Source: Steinernema hermaphroditum (lineage: Eukaryota; Nematoda; Chromadorea; Rhabditida; Steinernematidae). Taken from it: 64,000 nucleotides of DNA. Of the stretch, positions 53,907-64,000 are shown piece by piece; position 1 is the stretch's first letter, and each line of letters starts with the position of its first letter. The translations under genes and the position numbers were made by a program. Location: positions 6,536,012 through 6,600,011 of the forward strand of contig CM059623.1 of the NCBI GenBank assembly GCA_030435675.1, in the 5' to 3' direction. A model generated the notes under the pieces. The model did no database searches. It was not told the origin of the DNA and worked only from the letters and a program-made list of their open reading frames with translations.

Positions 53907-55697
53907 ATGTCCGAGCCAGTAGAGGTCGCGGTCACTGAAAACGCCGATGGAGAGCAGAAGTTATCGAAGAAGGAGCTGAACAAGCTGAAGAGAAAACAGG
54001 AGAAGGAGGCCAAGAAGGCACAGAACGACGCCGCCCGAGGAACCGGAGCTGATGGCGCCGCTGCTGACGACGAACCTGATGTGTCCGAAGGAAAATACGG
54101 CGGTTTTGCCTTGGAGAAGTCGCGCCTCCAGGCCGGAGCTTCGGCCGTCTTCACGGAGGTGTACGATTTGAATGCGGCTCTGGATGGCCAGGAGGTGCTG
54201 GTCCGCGGCAGGATCCACTGTTCCCGGTCCAAGGGAAAGACGTGCTTCGTAGTCCTCCGCGATGCCATCTCGACTGTGCAGGTCATGCTGTGCGTCGGGG
54301 ACGTCATTAGCAAGCAGATGCTGAAGTTCGTTTCGAAGATCAGCGCCGAGTCCGTGATTGACATACGAGGCTTCGTCAGCAAGGTGGAGAACGAGATCGC
54401 CAGCTGTACCCAGAAGGACGTAGAGCTGAAGCCTACCGAAGTATTTGTTGTGTCCATGGCCGAGCCCCGTCTTCCCCTCCAGATCGAAGACGCCTCCAGG
54501 CCTCAGTCCGGTGACGATGACCGCGCTACCGTGAATCTCGACACCCGTCTTGACAACCGGTAGGAGCGAAGATCAGTTGGTTAATCCTTTTTTGCTTCTT
54601 CTAGTGTGCTTGACCTGCGTACGGCCACAAACCACGCCATCTTCTCGATCCAGGATGCTATATGCGATCTCTTCACGTCCGCCTTGAAGAAGCGAGGATT
54701 CCGCCAAATTCACACACCTAAGATGATCTCTGCGGCCAGTGAAGGAGGCGCCAACGTGTTCGAAGTCACCTACTTCAACCGTTCAGCGTACCTTGCCCAG
54801 TCGCCGCAGCTCTACAAGCAGATGGCGATTGCCGCGGGATTTAAGAAGGTGTACACCGTGGGTTCCGTGTTCCGCGCCGAAGACAGCAACACCCACCGTC
54901 ACATGACCGAGTTTGTCGGACTCGATCTCGAGATGGAATTCAAGGTCGACTACCACGAAGTTCTGCAGACAATCGGAAACGTGCTCATCGATATCTTCAA
55001 GGGACTCAAAACCAACCTCGCCAGTGAAATCGAAACCGTCGGAAAACAGTACCCTGCTGAGCCTTTCGAATTCGCAGAACCTTCCCTTGTACTCAAGTAG
55101 GCGTTGTGTTTTTCCTGTACAACTCATAAGCAATTTTAAGGTTCCCCGAAGCCGTTGCCATGCTGCGAGCTGTTGGTGCTGAAATCGGCGACGAGGACGA
55201 TCTGACTACAGCGAACGAGAAGCTGCTGGGAAAGCTCGTGAAGGAGAAGTACCACACCGATTTCTACATCCTCGACAAGTTTCCGCTCGCTGTTCGTCCC
55301 TTTTACACCATGCCAGATCCCGAAGACCACCGTTACTCCAACAGCTACGATATGTTCATGAGAGGTACTTATCTACTCAATTGAAGTTAGCTCAAACATC
55401 TGATTGCAGGCGAGGAGATTCTCTCGGGAGCTCAGCGTATCCACGACCCCGCTCTTTTGACAGATCGTGCGAAACTCCACCAAATCGAGATCGAGAAGAT
55501 TCAAGCGTACGTCGACGCTTTCAAGTACGGCTGTCCTCCTCACGCCGGTGGTGGAATCGGTCAGTTGCCATCCGTTCTACTCATGATCTCATGTGCATTT
55601 TCTAGGACTGGAGCGCGTTACTATGCTCTTCCTTGGAATTCACAACATTCGCCTAGCTTCCCTCTTCCCGCGTGACCCTAAGCGTCTCACCCCCTAA
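53907..55697 (+). CDS. DARS1: Cytoplasmic aspartyl-tRNA synthetase
   Basis: Charges tRNA-Asp in the cytosol; class IIb synthetase. Five exons. A Lys-rich N-terminal helix ([17 protein letters not shown]) is typical of animal AspRS and binds tRNA or the multisynthetase complex. Next are the OB-fold anticodon-binding domain ([20 protein letters not shown]), the linker, and the catalytic core: motif 1 region [25 protein letters not shown] [20 protein letters not shown], motif 2 [15 protein letters not shown], and motif 3 split by the last intron, GGGIG and [15 protein letters not shown]. It ends [19 protein letters not shown] ends 6 bp before the ATG. Full length; no defect seen. Confidence 0.96.
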
Positions 55698-55964
55698 ATG
55701 CTATCCGCTGTTGCCCTTTTGTTCTTATTATTCGGTTCGTTTGAGAATTAATTTATGTTTCGGTTTCTCACTGGTTCTTTCTGCACGCGTGCGCTAGGGT
55801 TTATCCCACTCGCTTACATACAAATGTCAGAACGATCTGGATGTCTCACTACAGCTGATCTCCAGCAGGAATTTGATCTAACCGTCGCGGACAGTCAGAG
55901 TCGTCCTTCTCTATTCTAAGCGCATTTTTTATTACGCGGTAACAACAGGCCCTCTGTTCCCTCT

Positions 55965-57650
55965 TTACGGCATCGGTTGCGCATGCTCCCGCAGGTTCCG
56001 GAGGGTCTTCTTGAGCTCCTTGCAGCCCCCACGCATAAGCGGATCCGTGTTCCAGCAGCGGAGGGTCACGGCGGCCATTTCATCGGGCATCAGCCTCCCC
56101 TCGATCGCCAGCTGCGGGTATTCAAGACGGAAAGCGCGGTCCTTGATGCGCTCCGAAGGCTCGTTTTCGTAGGGCAGAAGCGCGCCGTGGAACATAGACC
56201 AGAGGATGGAGCCGAACGAGTAGACCATGGATGACGAGTCGTACGGCATGCGCGGTGTATTCATGTACGGTAGGCATTCCGGCGGCACCCAGCGGCAGCG
56301 ATCGACGTCCTCGAGGTTGTCGTCGACGGCGACGAGGCGCTCCTCGGAGAGGCCGAAGAAGGCCAGTTTCACATTGTGGGCGTAGGTGAGGAGACAAACG
56401 TCGAGGCTCAGGCGTCTATGCACGACGCCACGCTTCTCGAGGTACCGTAACCCTTCGGCGATGTGGATGGCGAAGTTGCGGAGCTGTAGAGGCGGTGAGT
56501 GACAATTCGAAAGGTACTCCTCACCTGCTGGGGTGCTCTGAACGAGGAGCGGATGTACTCGGTAAGGCTGCCACAAGAGATGTCCTCGAGGACCAGTGTC
56601 AGCGCGTTTTCCGCTGGACTCGCGAAGCTCCAGAGGCGCCATATTCTCCTAAAGCACGACGTTGTAGGTAACCCTTCACAGAGGGTCTCACCTCGATCCA
56701 AAGTGGCGGTAGCGCTCCGCCTCGTCGACGAGCATCGTCTTCGCCTCGGCGCTCAGTTCGACGACTTCTATAGTGATCACAGGAATGCGCCTGTCGGCAT
56801 CGAAGTTCATCGTTTTCTGCATGATCCTCCCGAGGGGAAAGTCCATTGGAAACTCGAGGTTAGGGGTGCTCGACAACTGCTGTGTGATCTGAAACAGAAC
56901 AGTTCTGACCCTCCGCCGCGGACTCACTTGCTCGGGACGGAGGTGCCACGGCCTCTCTAGCATCCGCAGTCCTTGCGCCTTGATGAACTCGTCGAGGCCG
57001 ATCGTTTTGTCGTCCGCCATGACGAAGCGCTTCCTCCAGACGACCTTCACTTTTATCACAACAGCGTCCTTCTGCATCAGCACCAGATGCCACTTACGAT
57101 ACGCCGGGGAGCGCTCCTCGAGCTGCCGCGGCCACGTGATCAGAAAGGCATCGTCTGGAAGGGGCGGCTACCGTAACCCGGGGCGGGGCGACTCACGAGG
57201 GTTGATGACGAGCCGTCTCTGGAGGTCGGCGTCATCGAGCCAAGAGCTGAAGTAGAAGACGAGCGAGTGAAGGAACTCGTCGATGCGGCGCTTCCGGTGG
57301 CTTCCAACGATGGCGCTCCAAACAACGATGTCGGAGGCCTCGCGGGAGACGGAGACGTTGTCCTCTAGGATCTTCGGGCTGTAAGAGTTGAATTCCAGCC
57401 GCCGCAAAGAGCTAACCTTTGGCGGCGCGTCCACTTCTCCAGCAGATTCAGAAAGAAAGACATCGTGTCGACCGCTCTGCGCCCGTCTATGCGCCAAATG
57501 AAGTCGTTTCGAAGGCCCCTTGGTCTCCCGACCTCCGCGTGCACAACTAACCCCAATTGTGTTCTCTTCTGCCACCCAAGGACATCACCTACGCCGAAAA
57601 GGTTGCCGGAAAGGCGCTCAAGACCCACCTCGAAGGAGCATAACGACTGA
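55965..57650 (-). CDS. JAK-like protein: SH2 and pseudokinase, no active kinase domain
   Basis: Traced through six exons on the minus strand. The first part ends in a helix (AVDTMSFFLNLLEKWTR) that could close a FERM F3 lobe. An SH2-like segment follows (DAFLITWPRQLEERSPAYRK then WHLVLMQKDAVVIKVKV). The kinase fold reads LGRIMQKTMNFDAD, LTLVLEDISCGSLTEYIRS, LRYLEKRGVVHRRLSLDVCL, VKLAFFGLSEE and VPPECLPYMN, then VYSFGSILWSMFHG. HRRLSLD replaces HRDLxxxN and AFFG replaces DFG, so it should not catalyse. The protein stops after one kinase fold (EHAQPMP), where JAKs continue into the active JH1 domain. No convincing ATG was found; the neighbouring gene leaves room for only a short N-terminus. Another SH2-pseudokinase family is possible. 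Confidence 0.6.
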
Positions 57651-57844
57651 GAACAAAACTTCGAAGTGTCGCCCACTGGCCTGCTGGGGACTAATGATAA
57701 CAGACCGACAGCTAGCGAAACAACCGTACTTAGAAATTATTATGTTAAATAGAATTAACAACACACAAACCAATATGATCACAGATGGAGATGACTGATG
57801 GACTTGCAGAGAACTTGGGCAAAGTGGACGCTATCTGCGCTCTT

Positions 57845-60203
57845 CTAGAGTTCGGGATCTTCGTTCCGGCAGCCATCACAGAGGCGTTCGCTGCTGTCAG
57901 CGGCCACCTTCACGCATCGTCGGCAGAAGATCCCGCCGCACTGGTAACAGTGGAGTCGGCGATCGCCCTTGGTCACGAACTCGGCGCCGCACATCTTCGA
58001 GGAGCACTCGTCCGCGTGCCGGAGCGACTTCCATCGGATCGCCGATGTCCCGACGTTCGCCTCAAACTGTAAAGCATGGATTCGGTATTTGTCGGCAGAG
58101 CCCCTTGGGCGTATGCACCGTACACTTATCGTCATCGAGGACGGATCGTAGATACCACTTTCATCGGTGTCCTGATGCTTCAACAAACCTTTTTCCACGG
58201 CTACCGGTTCTTGTGGAAGGTCTCCGTTACCCAGGGGGTTAAGTAGCGGATCGCTAAAGGCCACAGAGGGGCCGACGGCTCCGTTGTTGCTGCTGTGTCC
58301 GCTGTCCACCATGGACATGGAGCGACCCACGGAGGACTTGATCTCAGAAAGTTTCTGAAGTAAGGCCATTTACGAGAGCTTTGAAGGCTGAAGAACCGTT
58401 CTGAGCGACAACAGTGTTTGTTCGAGCATGCCGATGTGCTCTTGAGTGACAAGGGCTACATCCTCGACGGATTCTTTCGCGAGAATGCCAGTGTCAAATC
58501 GATTGTACAGCGGGGCCCAGAAGACGATCGCGGACGGGTGGATATCTATATTCGTCAAGAAGTGGTGGGCTTCCGGATCGTAAAGCGGATTCTTGAAGTC
58601 GTCGACGCGGCTGGCGAAGTAGGTCCATAGTGATTGAGTCCTCCGGGATAGCTGCAAATCCTGAAAGGTAGCCGCTAGAATCACAAAGTGCTTAGTGATT
58701 ACTTACATGCCTATCCTTCAAACAGTTCCCAAGGAAAGTACCGTACTGACACGAGTAGACGTGTTCGTGGAGCTCTATCAAAAACCTCTGATTGAATTCG
58801 AAGGCTCTGGGCTTCTGCCGCATCATCTGGAAGACGACGTCCAAAAACTGAGCGAAGATCGGACTGATTTCCTTCGAGGCGTCATCTCCTGGCGTCCCGA
58901 TACCGACATGGCCGCACCGATCGTCGAATTTATGGCCGAATCCAAGCCAGTCCTTCTCTACAAGAATTTCGAACCCGCGAGTGGTACGGTAGAACGGGTC
59001 CAAGATCAGCTGAGCGATGGAAACCGTCTGCGAAGTGCGATCCCAGCCGTCGGAGCAGTGAACGACACAGGAGATGCCTCGAACTACAGAATCCGCTAGG
59101 AACTTCCCGCATTCCATAAGAGATCGTACGTGTTTCAGCCACTGCGATGATTCCAGGCCTTTCAGGAAATCGTTCATTGACCGCGGCTTCTGGCAAACTA
59201 AAGAGGTCCAACATTGGTCAACTCTTAAGGACGAAACGTGCCTTCGAGGAGCTTGTTCAGGCTGTTCCTCATGACGTGGATGTTCTCGATATCGAAGAAG
59301 TGAAACTGCATGTTCGAGTAATTCCGCACGTCCTCGAATCCTTTCCCCTGGACCTTATTCACCATAGCGTTCACCTGAACACCAAATATAAATGCACTTC
59401 ATCCACTAAGACTTACTCTAGGTCGCGTGTCGATCAGATAGAGCGTGGCACAGGAGGGATTCGTCTTCGCGATGTGGTCCATAAGCGCTTCGTCCTCGAC
59501 GCACCGTGCAGAGAAGCCCGTTAGGGGCTGTGCGCATCGTGATATACTTGCCCCGTTCGTTTTGTGCCAGTACGTCAGTACGGGCAAACGACCCCTACTG
59601 CGGAATCGACAAGAGGCGATTAGGGACTGCGTGGTAACGGCTGTCGGAACCCAAAGTTTCTCGGGGTACGTGTCGCAGCAGCTGTAGCTCAGGTTGAACT
59701 CAGTACACCTCCACTTATTGTCAACGCCCTGGCGCGCGAACTCGGCGTCCCAGTCAAGACGGCTCCATGATTCGGCCTCTTTCTCCACGTCCACCCGAGT
59801 GCCGTCTACGGTTTCGCGGTTCTCGAAGGCGAACACATCGGCAATGTTCACTTAAGATAAACTAGGGAGGCTGAAGCGGAATGCACTCACCGGGTCGTCC
59901 GCACCTCTGGAGGGTTTCCAGCAGGTCTTGGCAGTCCTTGTCACGGGAGATCAAAAATGTCAAAGTCAAGAAGTGTTTACATCGAACCGTTAACGGCGAA
60001 CCCGCAGTCGTCAGTGGTTTCCTCTCCACTGACGCTATCAACCCATTTGGAATCTGAAACCAGCAATAAACACACACTCCTATGTATTCACAAACCCAGA
60101 TCTCTTTCGCGCTGTCATCTGCTTTGAAAATTACATGGGACGTAGTTATGTGTACCGTGCCATATATGTTGGGTTCCGAGCCAAGGCGATCGACCAGCTG
60201 CAC
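57845..60203 (-). CDS. MTMR6: Myotubularin-related phosphatase, MTMR6/7/8 type, with FYVE domain
   Basis: These enzymes remove the 3-phosphate from PI3P and PI(3,5)P2 on endosomes. Order: PH-GRAM (VQLVDRLGSEPNIYGTVHI, then KPLTTAGSPLTVRCKHF); the myotubularin domain with CDTYPEKLWVPTAV, CRFRSRGRLPVLTYWHK and FSARCVEDEALMDHIAKTNP; active site VHCSDGWDRTSQTVS (CX5R intact, so predicted active); FEFNQRFLIELHEHVYSCQY; a coiled part; and a C-terminal FYVE-type zinc finger (CGAEFVTKGDRRLHCYQCGG, then CRRCVKV and LCDGC). The basic motif is RRLHCYQ instead of RRHHCR, so PI3P binding may be weakened. About seven exons. The first coding exon upstream of 60203 is not resolved, so the start is approximate. 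The JAK-like gene follows on the same strand after about 200 bp. Confidence 0.88.
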
Positions 60204-60429
60204 CTTGTTAACCTATAAACGAAACCTTTCGTTAAGTGCAAAATTAACATTATGGCGATCTTTGGGGGAAATGGAGCATTTTGGAAAATGAAATCCATGC
60301 CTGAGCGAGTAAATTCGAAGTTCCCGGGTCGTAAACGGCCGGAAGCAACAGCCGCCCGTGCGAGTCACGGCGATTCCGAAGAATCTCGTAGAACCGTTCA
60401 ACCCGAGAAACAAAAAGGGCGCCAGCTAC

Positions 60430-63400
60430 CGTAATATCCTCGGTGTAACCGACGGCCTGTCCTTCGCCAAGGTGGCTTGGATCGAGAATTAACGACGAAT
60501 AGTTGTGCGAATGAGGCATTTCCGCAGAAATGGCCACTCACCGGCTCAATCACCCTGACACATCTGTAATCTGACCCGACGTCCCACACATGAACTAAAT
60601 CAAAGATGGATCTAATGGATGGAAGTGTTGGCGACGCGAACCAACGGAGCTTGAATCGAGCACAATAGATATTATACGAATTGAAATCAATGGGAGAGTG
60701 GCTAATGGGACGCTTGCGCGCCTACGAAAACAAACAAATAAAGACGTCACCGAATTTTTAATTAACTCAATGGCGGCCTCTCAAGGGTGCCTGCCATCTC
60801 CCGGGGTTTCATTTCAGAGGAGCCATAGGAAAGCAAAATGGCAAAGAATATGAATTTCATTAAGAGAAGTTCCGAAAGAAAACGGAACTAGCAATTGGAT
60901 TACGCTTCTTCCCAATGCCTCCCGCAGCTGGCCAAGCGCTAGTCAGTTCAGGTCACGCGAAGACAGCCTCGGGAAAAATCGAAACGTCATCGCCGTCTCC
61001 CTTCACGACGGCACCAACCTAAAGCGCCGCTCGAAACAGAGCAAATTATTCACAAGCATCGGCACGTCGTTCGTGTACTCACAAGGGACTGTTCCCAAGT
61101 GATACGCGCAGATTGAGCTGATATTTGACACAGCGATAGGGGTGCGTCTGAGAAGTCAAGCACACACAAACTCGCCTGCCCAAAATGAAAGTATCCACCC
61201 TAGACAAAGCCCTGAAGTTACCAAAATTCACGACACTCAATACTAGTAGAATTGAATTGCAATGCCACGCTGTGTTCGTGTGGTCGAGGGGTAGTGCTCT
61301 GACACAGTTTACGGGTGCGGGTTCTGACACCAGTTTACGGGTGCGCGCTCGATTCCCACAGGGAATCTTCTATTTTTCGATTTTCCTTCTTTTCACCGCC
61401 GTTTTTAACAATGCCGTTTCTTGTTTTGCATCAAATGTAGCCTAAAAAACCCTTTGCACGAATCGGAACTGGTAACCCAGATTTCACTTTTGTGGTGAAG
61501 CTGTTTTTCGTTCTTTCACGGTCCCCTCTCTTTTTCTAATTACCCCAGGACATCAAACCAAAGAAGAATGGCTGGGATGGGTGTCGAACCCGGATCCCAA
61601 GAAGGGCAACCAAGAGACTATCCAGCTCGACCACATAAACAGTTGACGCTAACCCAGCAAAGTTGGCTATATTCAATAAAACGTAACTTTCAGAAGGCAC
61701 TTACGCGTATATGTGTTTGTATTGGCCAGAATCGAATTGGATCTGTCGTTGTGACATCTTAAACGATAAAGGCCCGTTTATACTTTGTGCGGCAGAAAAC
61801 CCCATTTTTGTGCCGCTTAGCTTGTCCACGTGTGATCATTTACACTAAACCAAATAAGACTTCGCAGTCATGATGCTTTCGGATCGGGCTATCAAACCAT
61901 GAAAAGAAAAAATTTTTTTGGGACATGCCATGTAGGTTAACTTAACTGCCGCTTAGCTTCAACTTGAGCTGTGTCGCGTCGCTGCGCGGCAGCTAAGTTA
62001 ACCTAAAATTTTTTTCTGATGATGGCTTGATAGCCCGGTCCGAAAGCATCAGGGGTTTTCTGCCGCGCAGAGTATAAACGGGTCTTAAGGGGGAACGCCA
62101 AAGAATGAAAAAAAAAACTCCATGACAAAGATGATATTCGGGTTACCAGTTCTGATTCCTGCAAAGGGTTCCAAACCAAAGACCAGTGTTGGTAAACGCC
62201 AGGAGATGTGAAAATATGCTGTTATGGTTAGAAGAATAGTAAAACCCGGTCGAGGTCGAACCCGAGACCGTAGACTGAGACCGTAGTCCCAGAGTACTAC
62301 CCCTCGACCACACGAGCACAACGTGCCATTGCAATTCAATTCTACTAGTATTGAGTGTCGTGAATTTTGGTAACTTCAGGGTATTTAGGGTGGATACTTT
62401 CATTTTGGGCAGGAGAGTTTATGTGTGCTTGACTTCTCAGACACACCCCTATCGCTGTGTCAAATATCAGCTCAATCTGCGCGTATCACTTGGGAACAGT
62501 CCCTTGTCAGTCCGCGCATATAGAGAAGAACGCGAAAAGCCCCGAGAAACGGCGGATAATCGCCTCGGCGTGCACCAAACCGCCGTTCAGAGACAGAAAA
62601 GGCGTACGCAGGAAATTGGATTACGCCAGGAAAAGCGAAGCGAGGTTCGGCAGAGGAAATCACACGAAATACGTTGAGTCCGTGGTTCATGAAGTTCTTG
62701 ATGCACTCATGGGAGGTTCCTATGTAGACAAAATCAATTAAAGTGGCCATTCCGTACGAGCAGTGATACCACAGGGGACAGCACAGCTGAATCTCGGGCG
62801 AAACAAGGAAACAACTTAAATCAAATTGCTAAGTAATGCGTCATTGCCTACAAAGTAAATAGAAAGGACGCAACCCTAAAAGCGACCTACTCAAAGGGCG
62901 ATTTGGCGAGCAAGGGAATCAATTGCTATTCGAGAGTGGCAGTGGGCACTAAATACCCACTGAGAAGATTAACAACGCGCATAAACAAAACGATGGGGAA
63001 AAAGCGACTGAATCCGTCAACCATCCGAACTCCATTTTTCAAAACTAAAAACCAGAAAGACCTTCCGATGGCCAAAACATGACGCGAACCGAAAGCGGCG
63101 GACTGAAGCATAAGGAAAGCGAGCCGCCTGGCGGCAAAACTAATTTTCCGCCACTGGCAAAATAGCGACTCATATGATCAGCTCGGGTTGGAGGCCTGAA
63201 TCCCCACCCAATCACACGAGCCTGTTGTTGCATCTATCCATTCCCTCGCTGTCCCACATTGCCTTAAATGTGTATTGCTAGCTAAAGATATCGGACGCCT
63301 GAGAGACAGTGACTAAACGTGGATAAACGTGGACTACGGTATATATCGTCGTGCCACTTTGCATGAACTATGGGAAGTGGATAAACCCACGAGTTCTGTC

Positions 63401-63612
63401 GAGTTGGGTGAGAAAGAGTATAAAGGAATCTAGCGGCGAAATTTGGTAAGGAGCGATAATATAAAATTCCTAAAATAACTCACCCGGGGTGTCTTGATTT
63501 CGTCGAATCGCATAGCGGTGGAGTGCGTCGCCGTGTTCTTTCCTCACGAAGACAGCGACTTTTCCTCCAAATTGGATTCGACGGGCATCAAACGCCGCGA
63601 CGAGAGGAGCGT
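60430..63612 (-). CDS. 3' part of an unrecognised gene, possibly WD40-containing, with a TE-filled intron
   Basis: Four exons are traceable on the minus strand: 63480-63612 (APLVAAFDARRIQFGGKVAV ... IRRNQDTPG), 62666-62720 (TSHECIKNFMNHGLNVF), 60542-60594 (HVWDVGSDYRCVRVIEP) and about 60430-60456 (AVGYTEDIT). Phases agree at each join and the donors are GTGAGT, GTGTGA, GTGAGT and GTAGCT. HVWDV suggests a WD repeat, but one fragment does not settle it. The intron 60595-62665 is about 2 kb and contains a Tc4-like foldback. The gene extends to higher coordinates and may leave the window. The downstream end is unclear; an AG near 60310 leads to a short end (AWISFSKMLHFPQRSP). Confidence 0.45.
61274..61371 (+). 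repeat. tRNA-like module, left arm, with internal duplication
   Basis: A-box-like GTGGTCGAGGGGTAGTGCTC and B-box-like GCTCGATTCCC. The middle is lengthened by a repeat of CAGTTTACGGGTGCG, so it cannot fold as a normal tRNA. A T-rich stretch follows. Confidence 0.4.
61570..61642 (-). repeat. tRNA-like module inside the foldback
   Basis: Minus strand: TGTGGTCGAGCTGGATAGTC (A-box-like), GGATCCGGGTTCGACACCC (B-box), then a T/C-rich run. Same family as the modules at 13.3 and 14.1 kb, which share GGGATCCGGGTTCGAC. Confidence 0.45.
61770..62085. mobile_element. PIF/Harbinger-like MITE
   Basis: Termini AGGCCCGTTTATACTTTGTG on the left and (inverted) AGACCCGTTTATACTCTGCG on the right, about 35 bp of TIR including GCGGCAGAAAACCCC. 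TAA lies on each side (61767-61769 and 62086-62088), the three-base target typical of PIF/Harbinger. The 316-bp element has a second inner inverted pair (TAGGTTAACTTA... and TAAGTTAACCTA). No coding frame. Confidence 0.75.
62241..62317 (-). repeat. tRNA-like module, right arm
   Basis: Minus strand: GTGGTCGAGGGGTAGTACTC, then CGGGTTCGACCTCGACCGGG. Mirror counterpart of 61274-61371, with a different internal duplication (ACGGTCTCAG-type). Confidence 0.45.
62510..63479. other. Non-coding, probably intron and flanks of the minus-strand gene
   Basis: Apart from the 55-nt exon at 62666-62720, I see no gene, RNA or repeat boundary here; open frames are short and lack recognisable content. Confidence 0.4.
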
Positions 63613-64000
63613 TCTGAAACGAAGATAAAGCACGATAATTACGGTGTAATTCCACGAGCTCCAATCGATAACACGAAATCAGGTGAGCCCGCGCCAAAGA
63701 CGGAAACGGTGCCGCAGCAGAAGACGGGCGCGCCTTCGCGAGTTGGAGCCACCGGGAATTTGGCTGTCGACGCTTCCGATCGATTGTTGCGCGCGCGACC
63801 TGTAATTCCCAGAAGAGATCGCGCCAGCGCCGAAGTGCTTCAGAAGCTGACTGTGCCCACCTGTAACACGCGTCTCCTCTCCACCCTGTACCGTGATTCG
63901 TGCTTTCTGCAGGTGTTGTTCCGATGTTCCAAGACCGTCACCGTTTCCTGTAGAGCCTTTCCTGTCGCCATCAAAGCGAAATCAGTCAAATGACGTACAC
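63613..64000. other. Window edge; upstream part of the minus-strand gene or a divergent gene
   Basis: Both strands are open: the plus frame (TGAPSRVGATGNLAVDASDR...) has a possible GTGAGC donor at 63681, the minus frame continues from the exon ending at 63612. I cannot tell which is coding without the next sequence. Confidence 0.3.

Larger units (their letters stand above)
61082..62506. mobile_element. Tc4/Tc5-like foldback element hosting a Harbinger-like MITE
   Basis: Ends CAAGGGACTGTTCCCAAGTG and its inverse, with arms inverted over about 250 bp. The TNA duplication is TCA (61079-61081 and 62507-62509) in a C-TCA/TCA-G setting, i.e. CTCAG target. tRNA-like modules lie in both arms, and a third is at 61570-61642. 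It sits in a minus-strand gene's intron. No transposase. Confidence 0.8.

Noticed and set aside
54600..55330. Minus-strand ORFs across DARS1
   Set aside because: They are complementary-frame shadows of strongly conserved synthetase exons.

Overview
This is gene-dense nuclear DNA from a small invertebrate animal, most likely a nematode. I infer that from short introns (mostly about 40-60 nt, ending in TTTTCAG, TTTTAG or TTATAG), animal gene families throughout, splice-acceptor-like sites a few bases upstream of many start codons (as in spliced-leader trans-splicing), and foldback transposons whose ends and TNA target duplications match the C. elegans Tc4/Tc5 type as I remember it. No single observation proves the phylum; another trans-splicing invertebrate such as a tardigrade remains possible.

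Layout. 1-8.4 kb is repeat-rich: a Tc1-like TIR shell filled with a decayed RTE-type LINE and an antisense gag-protease fragment, three copies of a 350-410 bp repeat, and half a Tc4-like foldback with a MITE nested in it. 8.5-12.2 kb: ERCC8/CSA, then a C2H2 gene. 12.3-15.3 kb: one large element with a 9-bp target duplication that itself holds two Tc4-like foldbacks. 15.6-28.3 kb (+): small ORF, histone H1, PIGG, small ORF, ATR. 28.4-37.4 kb: syntaxin-16 (-), an orphan nuclear protein (+), a small ORF (-), then PRPF40, TRAPPC3 and a coiled-coil protein (+), with mitochondrial mS23 nested antisense in a PRPF40 intron. 37.5-40.3 kb: a TA-flanked element and unassigned sequence. 40.3-48.2 kb: a Diaphanous-class formin and a multi-intron gene resembling a decayed reverse transcriptase. 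48.4-50.6 kb: a TTAA-flanked element holding a MITE and a MULE remnant. 50.6-55.7 kb: small ORF, VPS37, mL48, a hAT MITE, aspartyl-tRNA synthetase. 55.9-60.2 kb (-): a JAK-like SH2-pseudokinase gene and an MTMR6/7/8-type myotubularin. 60.4-63.6 kb (-): the 3' part of another gene, whose large intron holds a Tc4-like foldback with a Harbinger-like MITE inside.

The host genes are mostly housekeeping: DNA damage (ERCC8, ATR), chromatin (H1), GPI anchors (PIGG), membrane traffic (STX16, TRAPPC3, VPS37, MTMR), splicing (PRPF40), mitochondrial translation (mS23, mL48), tRNA charging (DARS1) and actin (formin). Several same-strand neighbours are only about 165-200 bp apart, each with an acceptor-like site before its ATG: H1-PIGG, PRPF40-TRAPPC3-coiled-coil gene, VPS37-mL48 and perhaps MTMR-JAK-like. 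These look like operons. Intron-exon structures were traced by eye; gene ends are better supported than every internal junction.
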